A program made the translations under genes and the position numbers. Positions 37,665-47,033 of a stretch of DNA of 64,000 nt are shown here, piece after piece. The notes beneath the pieces were generated by a model, which saw nothing but the letters and a program-made list of their open reading frames with translations, had not been told where the DNA came from and searched no databases. Numbering within the stretch: position 1 is the first letter of the stretch; every line of letters begins with the position of its first letter. Source of the DNA: Ruania suaedae (GTDB lineage Bacteria > Actinomycetota > Actinomycetes > Actinomycetales > Beutenbergiaceae); contig NZ_CP088018.1 in assembly GCF_021049265.1 (NCBI RefSeq), positions 1,798,001-1,862,000 of the forward strand, written 5' to 3'.

Positions 37665-38251
37665 GATTGCGTCCGGCCGTCGGTGGCGGTGATCGTGGTG
37701 CCCTCGTCCTGCAGTCCCAGCGCGATGACCTGCCCGTCCCAGCCCTCCCGCCACTGCCGGACGAATCCGGGCAGCTGGGCCGGGAACACCTCCCGGTCCA
37801 CCCGGGCGAGCTCGTCGGCGTCCCACCAGCACACCTCGTCCATGAAGCCCTGCTCGATCTCGGTCCAGCCGGCGGTGCTCACGGCCGCGGCGCTGGGCAC
37901 CCGGGCCAGGAAGAACACCTCGTCCTGACGGACGGTCTCGGCGAAGAAGTCGAACGAGGCCTGCCTGGTCAGGACCGGTCCCACCAGGTCCCCGGGTGCC
38001 ACCCGCAGTCCGGTCTCCTCCGCGAGCTCACGGACCGCCGCCTGCCGCGGGGTCTCCCCCGGCTCGATCCCCCCGCCGATCGTGAAGTACCAGGAGCGCT
38101 CCGGCCGGTCGGCATCGTGCCCGCGGGCGAGCAGCACCCGCCCGTCCTCACCGAGGACCACCACCCGGGCGGCCCGCCGGAAGGCCGTGCCGTCCGCCAG
38201 CCGCTCCCAGTCCGGGCCGAGGTTGGCGCCGCTCATGAGGGCTCGGCTCAC
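37661..38251 (-). CDS. NUDIX hydrolase
   Basis: A 196-residue protein with a complete NUDIX box [23 protein letters not shown] (starting about residue 61), giving the metal-binding REXXEE core. Preceded by [17 protein letters not shown], the usual NUDIX first strands. Substrate unknown; its place between pdxS and pdxT suggests sanitising or processing of a phosphate compound of B6 metabolism, but this is only inference. GTG start overlaps pdxS by 4 bases; a start at the internal ATG (38236) is possible. Confidence 0.9.
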   Translation of the reverse strand: MSRALMSGANLGPDWERLADGTAFRRAARVVVLGEDGRVLLARGHDADRPERSWYFTIGGGIEPGETPRQAAVRELAEETGLRVAPGDLVGPVLTRQASFDFFAETVRQDEVFFLARVPSAAAVSTAGWTEIEQGFMDEVCWWDADELARVDREVFPAQLPGFVRQWREGWDGQVIALGLQDEGTTITATDGRTQS

Positions 38252-39183
38252 CAGCCCCGCTCGGCGAGCCGGTGCGGCACGGGCACGTCGTCGACGTTGA
38301 TGCCGACCATCGCCTCGCCGAGGCCGCGTGAGGCGTCCGCCACCTGGTCGGGGTCGTCGAAGAAGGTGGTCGCGCGCACGATCGCCGCCGCACGCTGGGC
38401 CGGGTTCCCGGACTTGAAGATCCCCGAACCGACGAACACGCCCTCGGCCCCCAGCTGCATCATCATCGCGGCATCGGCCGGTGTCGCGATCCCGCCGGCG
38501 GTGAACAGCACCACCGGCAGCCGGCCCGCCTCGGCCACCTCGCGCACGAGCTCATAGGGCGCCTGCAGCTCCTTGGCGGCCACGAACAGCTCGTCGGTGG
38601 GCAGGTTCTGGAGGCGGCGGATCTCCTGGCGGATCTGACGCATGTGCGTCGTCGCGTTGGAGACGTCCCCCGTGCCGGCCTCCCCCTTGGAGCGGATCAT
38701 CGCGGCACCCTCGGTGATCCGGCGCAGCGCCTCGCCCAGGTTCGTCGCACCGCACACGAAGGGCACGGTGAAGGCCCACTTGTCGATGTGGTTGGCGTAG
38801 TCGGCGGGGGTGAGCACCTCGGACTCGTCGATGTAGTCCACCCCGAGGCTCTGCAGCACCTGCGCCTCGACGAAGTGGCCGATCCTGGCCTTGGCCATCA
38901 CCGGGATCGAGACCGCCGAGACGATGCCGTCGATCATGTCGGGGTCGCTCATGCGGGAGACACCGCCCTGGGCGCGGATGTCGGCGGGTACGCGCTCGAG
39001 TGCCATCACCGCGACGGCTCCGGCGTCCTCGGCGATCTTCGCCTGATCCGGGGTGACGACGTCCATGATCACCCCGCCCTTGAGCATCTCGGCCATGCCG
39101 CGCTTGACACGTGCGGTGCCGTGCTGGGCCTGCTCGGCGCCCGGCTCGGACGGGACGGATGGGGCGGTCGGGGACTCTGACAC
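38248..39183 (-). CDS. pdxS: pyridoxal 5'-phosphate synthase synthase subunit
   Basis: Builds PLP from ribose 5-phosphate, glyceraldehyde 3-phosphate and ammonia. The 311-residue TIM-barrel protein has [20 protein letters not shown] (about 36-55), [15 protein letters not shown], the [13 protein letters not shown] lysine block (about 96-108) and [22 protein letters not shown] at 39183 is chosen over a longer reading because of its GAGAGG ribosome site. First of pdxS-NUDIX-pdxT. Confidence 0.98.
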   Translation of the reverse strand: MSESPTAPSVPSEPGAEQAQHGTARVKRGMAEMLKGGVIMDVVTPDQAKIAEDAGAVAVMALERVPADIRAQGGVSRMSDPDMIDGIVSAVSIPVMAKARIGHFVEAQVLQSLGVDYIDESEVLTPADYANHIDKWAFTVPFVCGATNLGEALRRITEGAAMIRSKGEAGTGDVSNATTHMRQIRQEIRRLQNLPTDELFVAAKELQAPYELVREVAEAGRLPVVLFTAGGIATPADAAMMMQLGAEGVFVGSGIFKSGNPAQRAAAIVRATTFFDDPDQVADASRGLGEAMVGINVDDVPVPHRLAERGW

Positions 39184-39312
39184 GGTGGCCTCTCGGAGCT
39201 GGGCAGGCGGCGACGCCGCCGGGACTGGCGCCATTCTAGTGCCGGCGCCACCGGCGCCGTGCCTGCCGGCGTGGGCGTCTCACCGGCGCGGTCGTCTCGC
39301 CTCCGGGCGCCG

Positions 39313-40572
39313 TCAGGGACTGCGGGTGGCGGCGGCCCGCGCGATGGTGCCCCGCACCTGGACCAGGTGCTCCAGCAGCTCGACCTCCGTGGGCCGCGGC
39401 GGCACCGGCCGCCCGTGCACGGCCTTCTGCCGCCGCAGGGCCAGCGTGGTGGCATCGCGCTGGAACGTGCGCATCGCCCGGCGGGAGCGGTCCCCGAATC
39501 GCGTCGCCCAGGTCTTGGCCTCGCTGCGCAGCCGCAGCGAGGCCAGCATGTCGACCTCGTGCGGGGCGAACCAGCCGACCTGGGCGTACTCGCTGAGCCG
39601 GGCGCGGATGACCCTCGCCTCGTGGCGGCGCAACCACCACAACAGCAGCACCATCGCAGCGAACACCGGCACCTGCACGGCGGCGTAGACGACGAAGAAG
39701 TTCGCCGCGAAGAGCGCGCTGCCGTTCCAGAGCGCGTGCAGGGCCATCGCGGCGACAAGCCCGAGCGGGAGCATCCACAGCACGGCCCCGCGCCGCCGGG
39801 CCCTGGCAGCCAGACCGAGCGCCAGCCCGCTGCACGCGCAGAAGAGCGCGTGCGCGAAGGGCGACATCAGCCCACGCAGGGCAAACACCTCGAGGACGAG
39901 GTCGGCGTTGCTGGAGAAGTACAGGATGTTCTCGGTGAAGGCGAAGCCGGCGCCCACCGTGGCGGCGTAGACCACACCGTCGACCGGACTGTCCAGGTGC
40001 TGGCGGCGCACCAGGAAGATCAGCAGCACCCCCGCGCCCTTCACGAGCTCCTCCACCACGGGCGCCACCACCACGGCACCGAGGGCGTCAGCGGCGGAGG
40101 GGTCGCCGGTGCGCACCTGGATCAGCGCGATGGCGGTGGTGTTGAGCACCAGTGCCGTGAGCACCGCCACCCCGGCACCCCACAACAGTGCCACCACGAG
40201 CATCGGCAGCGGCTCGGGTTCCCACCGGTCCAGCCACCGCACGCCGGCCAGCACGATCGCCAGTGGCACCAGCGCCAGCACGAACGCCACGGAGGTGCTG
40301 GCCAACCCGGTGGCGAGAGCGATGTAGCCGAGTGCGACGAGCAGGGCGAGCGCGCCCACCACCGAGGTCAGGACCTGGAAGACGTACCGGTTGCGTACGC
40401 GCTGGCCCGGGGCCCACACCTGCGGCACCGGTGCGTTCCCCGTGGGCGGCACCGCGCCGGGAGGTCCGGCGCCGTACCCGGCCCGCCCGTACCCGGCCGC
40501 TGTGTACCCGGGAGATCCGCTCATATCACCCGGGCGGCGTGGCCGGTGGGCCGGGGGGTACTCGAGCGGCAT
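39313..40572 (-). CDS. PrsW-family intramembrane metalloprotease
   Basis: Multi-pass membrane protein of the PrsW/CAAX-like abortive-infection superfamily. In Bacillus, PrsW cleaves an anti-sigma factor. The 419-residue protein has a Gly/Tyr/Pro-rich N-terminal tail (about 1-60) and then about eight hydrophobic segments. The putative zinc-site residues are in VVEELVKG (about 170-177), FTENILYF (about 210-217), SPFAHALF and LHALWN. A basic cytoplasmic tail of about 110 residues follows. No sigma or anti-sigma gene is nearby. A -10-like hexamer 6 bases before the ATG supports this start and an independent leaderless promoter. Confidence 0.85.
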   Translation of the reverse strand: MPLEYPPAHRPRRPGDMSGSPGYTAAGYGRAGYGAGPPGAVPPTGNAPVPQVWAPGQRVRNRYVFQVLTSVVGALALLVALGYIALATGLASTSVAFVLALVPLAIVLAGVRWLDRWEPEPLPMLVVALLWGAGVAVLTALVLNTTAIALIQVRTGDPSAADALGAVVVAPVVEELVKGAGVLLIFLVRRQHLDSPVDGVVYAATVGAGFAFTENILYFSSNADLVLEVFALRGLMSPFAHALFCACSGLALGLAARARRRGAVLWMLPLGLVAAMALHALWNGSALFAANFFVVYAAVQVPVFAAMVLLLWWLRRHEARVIRARLSEYAQVGWFAPHEVDMLASLRLRSEAKTWATRFGDRSRRAMRTFQRDATTLALRRQKAVHGRPVPPRPTEVELLEHLVQVRGTIARAAATRSP

Positions 40573-40578
40573 GGACCG

Positions 40579-40584
40579 ACCCTA
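40579..40584 (-). promoter_or_regulatory. -10-like hexamer for the PrsW gene, overlapping the upstream stop codon
   Basis: TAGGGT on the minus strand uses the TAG stop of the LemA-like gene as its first three bases and is followed by 6 bases and the PrsW ATG. Confidence 0.5.
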
Positions 40585-41178
40585 GCCGTCGGCCTGCGTC
40601 GGGCGCGGGTCGAGGACGTCGACCGAGTCGTCCATCTCGAAGGGCTGCGGCATGGCCGCGCGACCGGCGAGGCGGAAGAGGCGCACCGGCCAGGTGCGCC
40701 GCACATGCTGGATCTGGACGATCGCGTCGTTGTGGAACCGGCGTGCCAGCTGGACCCGGTACACGTGGTGAGCCAGGCGATTCAGGTGCGCAGCGCCGTC
40801 GGCGGTGGCCGTCAGGGCTTGCTGGTCCTGGGTGCTGCCGAGCGCGGTGCGCAGCGCCCGCGTCAGTTCGCTCTCGGCGGGGCCGCGGGCGTGGGCTCGC
40901 TCACCCTCACCCTCGCCCTCCCCGACCAGCCGTTCCGACTCCACCGCCGCCCGCCACCCGGCGTCGGCGACGACCATCGATCCGGCTGGATCGAGAACAC
41001 CCGACTCGGCGAGCGCGATCGCTGCCTCGGCGCGGTGGACGAGCTGGGCCTCCAACGTCGCCCGCGAGGTGGCCTCCCGGCGGTGCAGCCGGTCGAGCCG
41101 GCGAGCGGCGGCGACCAGCACCAGCGCCACCGCGGCCAGGACCGCGATCACGATCAACGCGATCTCGGCCGCGCTCAT
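40582..41178 (-). CDS. LemA-like membrane-anchored protein
   Basis: A 198-residue protein with an N-terminal membrane helix (about 6-25) and a long helical domain. The segment QLARRFHNDAIVQIQHVRRT and the following WPVRLFRLAG (about 143-172) resemble the conserved LemA block, in which an A-R-R-F-Y-N-D-A helix is followed by a hydrophobic turn and an acidic tail. The match is by eye and moderate. The ATG overlaps pimA by 4 bases, so it belongs to the PIM operon; what it does there is unknown. Confidence 0.6.
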   Translation of the reverse strand: MSAAEIALIVIAVLAAVALVLVAAARRLDRLHRREATSRATLEAQLVHRAEAAIALAESGVLDPAGSMVVADAGWRAAVESERLVGEGEGEGERAHARGPAESELTRALRTALGSTQDQQALTATADGAAHLNRLAHHVYRVQLARRFHNDAIVQIQHVRRTWPVRLFRLAGRAAMPQPFEMDDSVDVLDPRPTQADG

Positions 41179-42332
41179 CCCTGCCGCCCGAAGAACCGTC
41201 CGAGCAGCGGGCGCCGCGGCGCCGACTGCTGCGGAGTCACCATCGCGTAGACGTCCAGGATGCGCGCGGCCACCTCGTCCCAGTCGAAGCGCACGACGGC
41301 GGAGCGTGCGTGCGCGCGCCTGGCCCGGCTCTCCGCGGGGTCACCCAGGGCCCGGCAGATCGTGTGGGCGAGAGAGGCGGAGTCGGCGGTGGTGAACAGG
41401 AAGCCGGAGGCGCCGTCGTCGAGAACCCGGCGGAAGGCGTTGAGGTCACTGGCGACCACGGTCGTCCCGGCGCTCATCGCCTCGACCAGTACGATGCCGA
41501 AGCTCTCCCCACCGGTCTGCGGGGCGACGTAGACATCGGCGGAGGCGAGCAGGGAGGCCTTCTCCGCATCACTGATCCCACCGAGACCCTCGACGGCGCT
41601 CGCGTGCTCACCCCACGGGCGCAGCGCAGCATCCAGATCGCCGCGCCCCGCGACCAGGAAACGCGCGCCGGGGTACTGCGCGCGCACCGCGGCCACGGCG
41701 CCCAATAGCACCGGCAGCCCCTTGCGCGGCTCGTCGAGCCGGCCCAGGAACGCGATGGTGGGCGCCTCGGGGCGCCCTTGCCAGGGCGGGTGGACCGGCG
41801 CCTGGGCGAACGTGCGGGTGTTGACCCCGTTCGGGATGATGACCGCATCCCCGCCGAGATGCTCGACCGCGGTGCGGCGCGCATCCTCCGAGACGGCGAT
41901 CCGGGCACTGATCCGTTCCAGCCCGGGCCGTACCAGCGGGTAGGCGAGCTGCAGCGCGCGCGAGCGCTCCTGCGCGGAGTGGAACGTCGCCACCACGGGC
42001 ACCTCCGCCAGGCGCAGGCTGATCAGCCCGACCGACGGCGCGAACGGCTCGTGGATGTGCACGACGTCGAACTCACCGGCCGCGAGCCAGCGACCGGCGC
42101 GAGCGGCCACGACGGGCCCGAAGGCGAGCCGTGCCACGGAGCCGTTGTAACGCACGGGGACGGCTCCGCCGACCGACTCCACATAGGGCGGCAGCTCGGT
42201 GTCCTCCTCGGCGGGGGCGAGCACCGATGTCGGGTGCCCGAGCTCGATGAGCCGTTCCGCGAGGTCGCGGATGTGAAACTGCACCCCGCCCGGGGCGTCG
42301 AAGGAGTACGGGCAGACCAGGCCGACCCTCAT
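41175..42332 (-). CDS. pimA: phosphatidyl-myo-inositol mannosyltransferase PimA-like (GT4)
   Basis: Transfers mannose from GDP-mannose to phosphatidylinositol, starting PIM synthesis at the inner face of the membrane. The 385-residue GT-B protein has GLVCPYSFDAPGGVQFHIRD (about 4-23), the HIHEPFAPSVG segment (about 92-102), FLGRLDEPRKG (about 194-204) and the donor-site block GGESFGIVLVEAMSAGTTVV (about 273-292). It overlaps patA upstream and the LemA-like gene downstream by 4 bases each. The pgsA-patA-pimA order is diagnostic. Confidence 0.93.
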   Translation of the reverse strand: MRVGLVCPYSFDAPGGVQFHIRDLAERLIELGHPTSVLAPAEEDTELPPYVESVGGAVPVRYNGSVARLAFGPVVAARAGRWLAAGEFDVVHIHEPFAPSVGLISLRLAEVPVVATFHSAQERSRALQLAYPLVRPGLERISARIAVSEDARRTAVEHLGGDAVIIPNGVNTRTFAQAPVHPPWQGRPEAPTIAFLGRLDEPRKGLPVLLGAVAAVRAQYPGARFLVAGRGDLDAALRPWGEHASAVEGLGGISDAEKASLLASADVYVAPQTGGESFGIVLVEAMSAGTTVVASDLNAFRRVLDDGASGFLFTTADSASLAHTICRALGDPAESRARRAHARSAVVRFDWDEVAARILDVYAMVTPQQSAPRRPLLGRFFGRQG

Positions 42333-43306
42333 CGGACCCCCTCGCCGGCGGCCCGCGCCCGGGCCAGTCGCTCGGGGTCGAGATCCTCGACGAAGACCTT
42401 CTGCAGCATGTGCCAGTCCTGGGATACCTGCGCCAGCCGTGCCGCATAGGCGGTGAACCAGGCGCGGGTCAGGTCACGGATGAGGACCTGACCGTCGGCG
42501 CTCCGCCGGTCCGGGACCGCCACCTCGGCGAGGAACTCCACGTGGATCCCCCACGGGCTGCGCGCAGCGCGGCGCCGCGCCCCGGTGAGCCGCTCGTAGG
42601 AGATCATCACCGGGATCAGCCGGTGCCCACCGGCCAGCGCCAGTGCCGCCGGGCCCGGAGCCACCCGGACGGCGGGCCGTCCCGTGACCTCCAGCTCCAC
42701 CTCGACCCCGGTGGCCGAGAGGTCGCGATCGGCGAGCAACGGGACCACACCCGGCCGCCGGGCTGCCGTGAGCAACCGCCGGAAGACCCCGCCGCCGCGC
42801 TCGTGCGGGACGATGACCATGCCGAGGGATTCCCGGAACGCGAGGAACTCCGCGAACAGCTCCGCCGGCTCGAGTCGTTCGGCCACGGTGGTCACGGTGC
42901 CGAGGTGCCGGTTGGCCCATGCTCCTGCGAGGTCCCAGTTGCCGGCGTGGCCCAGGGCCAGGACGACCGAGCCGCCGCTGCGGACGACCTCGGCGACCTG
43001 CTCGTGGCCACTCGCACGTACCCGTGCGTCGACCTCCGCCTCGTCCATGCCCGGCAGCTGGAAGGCCTCGCAGTAGTAGCGCAGATAGGAACGCATGCCC
43101 CGGCGGGACAGACGCCGGAGCTGCCGCGCGGTCGACCCGGGCAGGAGTCGCCCGAGGTTGCGCTCGAGCTGGCGCACGCCGGACACCCGGAGGGCGTGCG
43201 CGACCACGGCGACGGCGTCGAAGATGCCGCGCGCCCACGGCCTGGGCATCCTCGGCACCAGCCGCCAGGCGAGGGAGAAGAGCCGGGCCGGGTCGAGCGC
43301 CGTCAT
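42329..43306 (-). CDS. patA: PIM acyltransferase PatA-like
   Basis: Acyl-CoA-dependent acyltransferase that acylates the mannose of PIM1/PIM2; lipid A acyltransferase (LpxL/HtrB) superfamily. The 325-residue protein has a hydrophobic N-terminus, the HX4D catalytic motif in LGHAGNWDLAGAW (about 120-132), and VVPLLADRDLSATGVEV (about 182-198). The correct start is the ATG at 43306, which overlaps the pgsA stop by 4 bases; longer readings run into pgsA in a different frame. Confidence 0.9.
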   Translation of the reverse strand: MTALDPARLFSLAWRLVPRMPRPWARGIFDAVAVVAHALRVSGVRQLERNLGRLLPGSTARQLRRLSRRGMRSYLRYYCEAFQLPGMDEAEVDARVRASGHEQVAEVVRSGGSVVLALGHAGNWDLAGAWANRHLGTVTTVAERLEPAELFAEFLAFRESLGMVIVPHERGGGVFRRLLTAARRPGVVPLLADRDLSATGVEVELEVTGRPAVRVAPGPAALALAGGHRLIPVMISYERLTGARRRAARSPWGIHVEFLAEVAVPDRRSADGQVLIRDLTRAWFTAYAARLAQVSQDWHMLQKVFVEDLDPERLARARAAGEGVR

Positions 43307-43932
43307 GCCTGTCCCCCGCCGGCCGGTGCGCGGTAGACCACCACGCTGCGTTGCACGACGGTGACGATATTGGCGATCGCCAGCACCCCCAGCGCGATCA
43401 CGAGCACGAGCACCGGCGCTCCGAGCCCGACCGCGAGCGTGGCGGCGCCGGCGAAGACCAGCCGGTCGGTGCGCTCGGCGATGCCGGCCCTGGCACTGAT
43501 GCCCAGTCCCTCGGCGCGCGCTCGCGCATAGGAGACGAGCATGCCCAGCATCACGCACGCCATCGCCAGGCCGAAGCCGACGCCCTGCCAGCGCTGCTCG
43601 TCCTGGCCGAGCAGGTACAGCCCGAGGGCGGTGAAGATCGCGGCATCGCTGACCCGGTCCATCGTGGAGTCGAGGTAGGCACCGAAGGCGCTCCCGCCGC
43701 CGCGCTCCCGGGCCATCAGACCGTCGATGGAATCGGCGAAGGCGAGCACCACCACGACTGCCACACCGACGACGAGGTGCCCTGGAGGCAGCAGCCACAG
43801 GGCTGTGGCGCTCGTGGCCACCGTGCCCGCCACGGTCACCACGTTCGCGCTCACACCGGCGCGCACCAGCCCCCGGGCGAGCGGACCGAACAGGGCGTTG
43901 GTGAAAGAGCGGCCGCGGTTACCGAGCACCAT
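43303..43932 (-). CDS. pgsA: CDP-alcohol phosphatidyltransferase, phosphatidylinositol phosphate synthase type
   Basis: Integral membrane enzyme that joins CDP-diacylglycerol with inositol phosphate, providing the lipid base of PIMs. The 209-residue protein carries the full CDP-alcohol motif across DSIDGLMARERGGGSAFGAY and LDSTMDRVSD (about 66-95), with the D-G..A-R..G...D...D order. About six hydrophobic segments. The ATG at 43932 overlaps the HIT gene stop by 14 bases. Its neighbours patA and pimA support inositol phosphate rather than glycerol phosphate as acceptor. Confidence 0.9.
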   Translation of the reverse strand: MVLGNRGRSFTNALFGPLARGLVRAGVSANVVTVAGTVATSATALWLLPPGHLVVGVAVVVVLAFADSIDGLMARERGGGSAFGAYLDSTMDRVSDAAIFTALGLYLLGQDEQRWQGVGFGLAMACVMLGMLVSYARARAEGLGISARAGIAERTDRLVFAGAATLAVGLGAPVLVLVIALGVLAIANIVTVVQRSVVVYRAPAGGGQA

Positions 43933-44470
43933 CGCCGCTCCCCCACGCCCGGGACAGCTCGGCGCGGGTGTCCGCGAGCAGCTCCGGCACAGCCTTGGTG
44001 CGCGCGATGATCGGGAGGAAGTTCGCGTCCCCGGACCATCGCGGGACCACGTGCTGGTGCGCGTGGGCGGCCACGCCCGCACCGGCCACCGGCCCGGCGT
44101 TCATGCCCAGATTGAAGCCGTCCGGGTGCTTGCACGAGGTCAGGGTGGCCATCGCCGTCGCGGTGAGCTCGGTCAGCTCGCCGCGCTCGGCAGCGCTCAT
44201 GGCGGTGAGATCGGGGACGTGACGGTAGGGGCACACGAGCAGATGGCCGGGGTTGTACGGGTACAGGTTGAGCACCACGTACGCCGAGGTGCCGCGGAAG
44301 ACCACCAGACCGTCCTCGTCGGAGCGCTCGGGGGCCGCACAGAACGGGCAGCCGGGCCCAGGGCGGTCGTCGGTCGGCTTGGACTCGCCGTCGATGTACG
44401 CCATCCGGTGCGGGGTCCACAACCGGTCGTGACCGTCCGGGACCCGCGCGAAGGTGTCGGCCGGCTCCAC
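43919..44470 (-). CDS. HIT-domain protein, AP4A phosphorylase-like
   Basis: A 183-residue HIT-superfamily nucleotidyl hydrolase/transferase with a zinc-type CPFC pair (about 41-44), the block VVLNLYPYNPGHLLVCPYRH (about 65-84) and the catalytic HAHQHVVP (about 138-145, HxHxHxxP). In mycobacteria the gene in this place (between thrS and pgsA) was characterised as a diadenosine tetraphosphate phosphorylase. The GTG at 44470 lies 1 base after the thrS stop. Confidence 0.9.
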   Translation of the reverse strand: MEPADTFARVPDGHDRLWTPHRMAYIDGESKPTDDRPGPGCPFCAAPERSDEDGLVVFRGTSAYVVLNLYPYNPGHLLVCPYRHVPDLTAMSAAERGELTELTATAMATLTSCKHPDGFNLGMNAGPVAGAGVAAHAHQHVVPRWSGDANFLPIIARTKAVPELLADTRAELSRAWGSGDGAR

Positions 44471-44471
44471 C

Positions 44472-46481
44472 TCAGACCTGCACGCGGGAGGAGATCGCGT
44501 CCCGGACGATCTCGATCGCCTCCGCCACCGGCACCCCGTTGCGCTGCGTGCCGTCCCGGTAGCGGAAGGACACGGCACCGGCGTCGGCGTCCTCACCCCC
44601 GGCGATCAGCACGAACGGCACCTTGTCCTTGGTGGCATTGCGGATCTTCTTGTTGAAGCGGTCGTCGCTGGCATCGAGCTCGGCACGCACCCCCGCCTCC
44701 CGTAGCCGGGAGACGACGCCCTGGAGGTAGTCGTCGAAGACGTCGGCCACGGGCACGGCGACGACCTGCACCGGGGCCAGCCACGGCGGGAAGGCACCGG
44801 CGTAGTGCTCGGTGAGGACACCGAAGAACCGCTCGATCGACCCGAACAACGCCCGGTGGATCATCACCGGACGCTCGCGGCTGCCGTCGCTCGCGGTGTA
44901 CTCCAGCTCGAACAGGTCGGGCTCGAAGAAGTCCAGCTGGATCGTGGACAGCTGCCAGGTACGTCCGATCGCGTCCTTGGCCTGCACCGAGATCTTCGGA
45001 CCGTAGAAGGCGGCCCCACCGGGGTCCGGCACGAGATCGAGACCGGAGGCCTCCGCGACCTCGGCGAGGGTGCGGGTGGCCTCCTCCCAGGTCGCCTCGT
45101 CCCCGACCGACTTGTCCGGGTTGCGCGTGGACAGCTCCAGGTAGAAGTCGTCCAGGCCGTAGTCCTTGAGCAGATCGAGCACGAAGGTCAGCAAGGAGCC
45201 CAGCTCGGTGCGCATCTGGTCGCGGGTGCAGTAGATGTGCGCGTCGTCCTGGGTGAAGCCGCGGGCCCGGGTCAGGCCGTGCACCACCCCGGACTTCTCG
45301 TAGCGGTAGACGTGCCCGAACTCGAACAGCCGCAGCGGCAGCTCCCGGTAGGAGCGGCCGCGGGAGCGGAAGACGAGGTTGTGCATCGGGCAGTTCATCG
45401 GCTTGAGGTAGTAGTCGTGCCCGGCGCGCACGATCTCGCCGTCGGCATCGCGCTCCTCGTCCACCCGCATCGGCGGATACATACCCTCGGCGTACCACTC
45501 CAGGTGCCGCGAGGTCTCGAACAGATGGCCCTTGGTCACGTGCGGGGTGGAGACGAAGGAGTAGCCGGCCTCGACGTGGCGCCGGCGGGAGTAGTTCTCC
45601 ATCTCCATCCGCACCATCGCACCCTTGGGGTGGAAGACCGGCAGTCCCGAGCCGATCTCCTCCGGGAAGGAGAACAGGTCCAGCTCCGCTCCCAGCTTGC
45701 GGTGGTCGCGGCGCTCGGCCTCGGCGAGCCGGTCGAGGTGGGCCCGCAGGTCGTCCTTGCTGGGCCACGCGGTCCCGTAGATGCGCTGCAGCTGCGGGTT
45801 CTTCTCGCTGCCGCGCCAGTACGCCGCCGCACTGCGCATGAGCTGGAAGCCGTTGCCGATCAGCCGGGTGCTCGGCAGGTGCGGACCGCGGCAGAGGTCC
45901 TTCCAGGCCACCGACCCGTCCCGCCGCAGGTTGTCGTAGATCGTCAGCTCGCCGGCCCCGACCTCGGCTCCGGCACCCTCGGCCGCGGCGGTCGCGTCGG
46001 CGCCGGAGCCCTTGATCCCGATGAGCTCGAGCTTGTACGGCTCGTCGGCGAGCTCGGCCCGGGCCTCGTCCTCGGTGACCACCCGCCGCCGGAACGTCTG
46101 CCCCTCCTTGACGATCCGCGCCATCGCCTTCTGCAGGTCCTTCAGGTCCTCCGGGGTGAACGGCGTCGCCACGTCGAAGTCGTAGTAGAAGCCATCGGTG
46201 ATCGGCGGGCCGATCCCCAGACGCGCCTCCTCGTGGACGTGCTGGACCGCCTGGGCGAGCACGTGGGCCGCGGAGTGACGCAGGATGTCCAGACCGTCGG
46301 CGGAGTCGAGCCGCACGGCCTCGACCGTCGCGGCGTCGCTGACGTCGTAGTCCAGGTCCCGCAGCCGGCCGTCGACCCGGACGGCGACGACGTCGCGCTC
46401 CTGCCCGTACAGGTCCGTGCCCGTCGTGCCCACCGGGACGGTTCGCGGTGAGTCGTCGACGTGGAGAGTGATCTCGGGCAC
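44472..46481 (-). CDS. thrS: threonine--tRNA ligase
   Basis: Charges tRNA-Thr and edits Ser. The 669-residue protein has an N-terminal TGS domain (about 1-60), the editing domain with [13 protein letters not shown] (about 67-79), and the class II core with [20 protein letters not shown] (about 302-321), then [22 protein letters not shown]-terminal anticodon domain completes it. The GTG at 46481 ([10 protein letters not shown]) is preceded by CAGGAG. thrS heads the HIT-pgsA-patA-pimA run. Confidence 0.97.
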   Translation of the reverse strand: MPEITLHVDDSPRTVPVGTTGTDLYGQERDVVAVRVDGRLRDLDYDVSDAATVEAVRLDSADGLDILRHSAAHVLAQAVQHVHEEARLGIGPPITDGFYYDFDVATPFTPEDLKDLQKAMARIVKEGQTFRRRVVTEDEARAELADEPYKLELIGIKGSGADATAAAEGAGAEVGAGELTIYDNLRRDGSVAWKDLCRGPHLPSTRLIGNGFQLMRSAAAYWRGSEKNPQLQRIYGTAWPSKDDLRAHLDRLAEAERRDHRKLGAELDLFSFPEEIGSGLPVFHPKGAMVRMEMENYSRRRHVEAGYSFVSTPHVTKGHLFETSRHLEWYAEGMYPPMRVDEERDADGEIVRAGHDYYLKPMNCPMHNLVFRSRGRSYRELPLRLFEFGHVYRYEKSGVVHGLTRARGFTQDDAHIYCTRDQMRTELGSLLTFVLDLLKDYGLDDFYLELSTRNPDKSVGDEATWEEATRTLAEVAEASGLDLVPDPGGAAFYGPKISVQAKDAIGRTWQLSTIQLDFFEPDLFELEYTASDGSRERPVMIHRALFGSIERFFGVLTEHYAGAFPPWLAPVQVVAVPVADVFDDYLQGVVSRLREAGVRAELDASDDRFNKKIRNATKDKVPFVLIAGGEDADAGAVSFRYRDGTQRNGVPVAEAIEIVRDAISSRVQV

Positions 46482-46541
46482 TGGGGTACTCCTGGAGGGA
46501 CGGTCGGGAGGCATCGCGGGCGATGGCCACGGTCATCCCCG

Positions 46542-46547
46542 ATCGTA
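46542..46547 (-). promoter_or_regulatory. -10-like hexamer for thrS
   Basis: TACGAT on the minus strand lies about 60 bases before the thrS GTG, leaving space for a short leader with ribosome site. I saw no T-box in the leader and no clear -35. Confidence 0.4.
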
Positions 46548-46611
46548 TCCACTCCCGGGCACGCGGGGCCGCCCCGCGGTGCGTCGCGTGTCACGACCCC
46601 GCCCACACGCG

Positions 46612-46644
46612 ACGAAGCCCCGGCCGCCGGGGCCGGGGCTTCGT
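46612..46644 (-). terminator. strong hairpin after the Gly-Cys-Val tRNA cluster
   Basis: A perfect 14-base inverted repeat (ACGAAGCCCCGGCC / GGCCGGGGCTTCGT) with a 5-base loop starts 12 bases after the 3' end of tRNA-Val(GAC). It is the strongest terminator-like structure in the window, though the following U-run is weak. Confidence 0.8.
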
Positions 46645-46655
46645 GGTGCTACCGA

Positions 46656-46730
46656 TGGTGGGCGATACTGGGATCGAACCAGTGACCTCTTCCGTGTCAG
46701 GGAAGCGCGCTACCGCTGCGCCAATCGCCC
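46656..46730 (-). tRNA. tRNA-Val (GAC)
   Basis: Full cloverleaf on the minus strand: acceptor GGGCGAT/ATCGCCC, anticodon stem CTTCC/GGAAG around CTGACAC (anticodon GAC), T-arm with TTCGATC. The discriminator A is followed by an encoded CCA (46656-46658), unlike the other tRNAs here. Reads GUC/GUU valine codons. Last in a Gly-Cys-Val cluster. Confidence 0.95.
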
Positions 46731-46741
46731 CTATGAGTGCG

Positions 46742-46812
46742 AGGTGGGTACGGGATTCGAACCCGTGTATACGGCTTTGCAGGCCGCTGCCTCGCCTCTC
46801 GGCCAACCCACC
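46742..46812 (-). tRNA. tRNA-Cys (GCA)
   Basis: Minus-strand cloverleaf: acceptor GGTGGGT/ACCCACC, anticodon loop CTGCAAA (GCA), T-loop TTCGAAT and U73 discriminator as required for CysRS. No CCA encoded. Confidence 0.95.
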
Positions 46813-46860
46813 GGGTGACGACACCAGACCCGTCGTCTCCTGCATGGGTGGCCGTCTCCG

Positions 46861-46933
46861 AGCGGATGACGGGACTCGAACCCGCGACCCTCACCTTGGC
46901 AAGGTGATGCTCTACCAACTGAGCCACATCCGC
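46861..46933 (-). tRNA. tRNA-Gly (GCC)
   Basis: Minus-strand cloverleaf: acceptor GCGGATG/CATCCGC, anticodon stem TCACC/GGTGA around TTGCCAA (anticodon GCC), T-loop TTCGAGT, U73. No CCA encoded. First of the three-tRNA cluster; reads GGC/GGU, the main glycine codons in this GC-rich genome. Confidence 0.95.
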
Positions 46934-46975
46934 ATGCAACCTCCCGCATCTGGTGCGGTTTGGCGTGCGACAGAG

Positions 46976-46981
46976 ACTTTA
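46976..46981 (-). promoter_or_regulatory. possible -10 for the tRNA cluster
   Basis: TAAAGT on the minus strand lies 43 bases before the tRNA-Gly 5' end, in the otherwise unassigned gap to pabB. Weak; no -35. Confidence 0.3.
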
Positions 46982-47020
46982 ACCCACCGGGTCGGTGAGG
47001 TCCAAATCGGCTTCGGTGAC

Positions 47021-47026
47021 TAGCGT
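47021..47026 (+). promoter_or_regulatory. -10-like hexamer for pabB
   Basis: TAGCGT is followed by a 7-base spacer and the GTG at 47034; no ribosome site is present, consistent with a leaderless message. Confidence 0.5.
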
Positions 47027-47033
47027 GAGCGCT

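Noticed and set aside
46482-46611. T-box or other riboswitch before thrS
   Set aside because: No conserved T-box core, specifier loop or antiterminator pairing could be found in the short leader.
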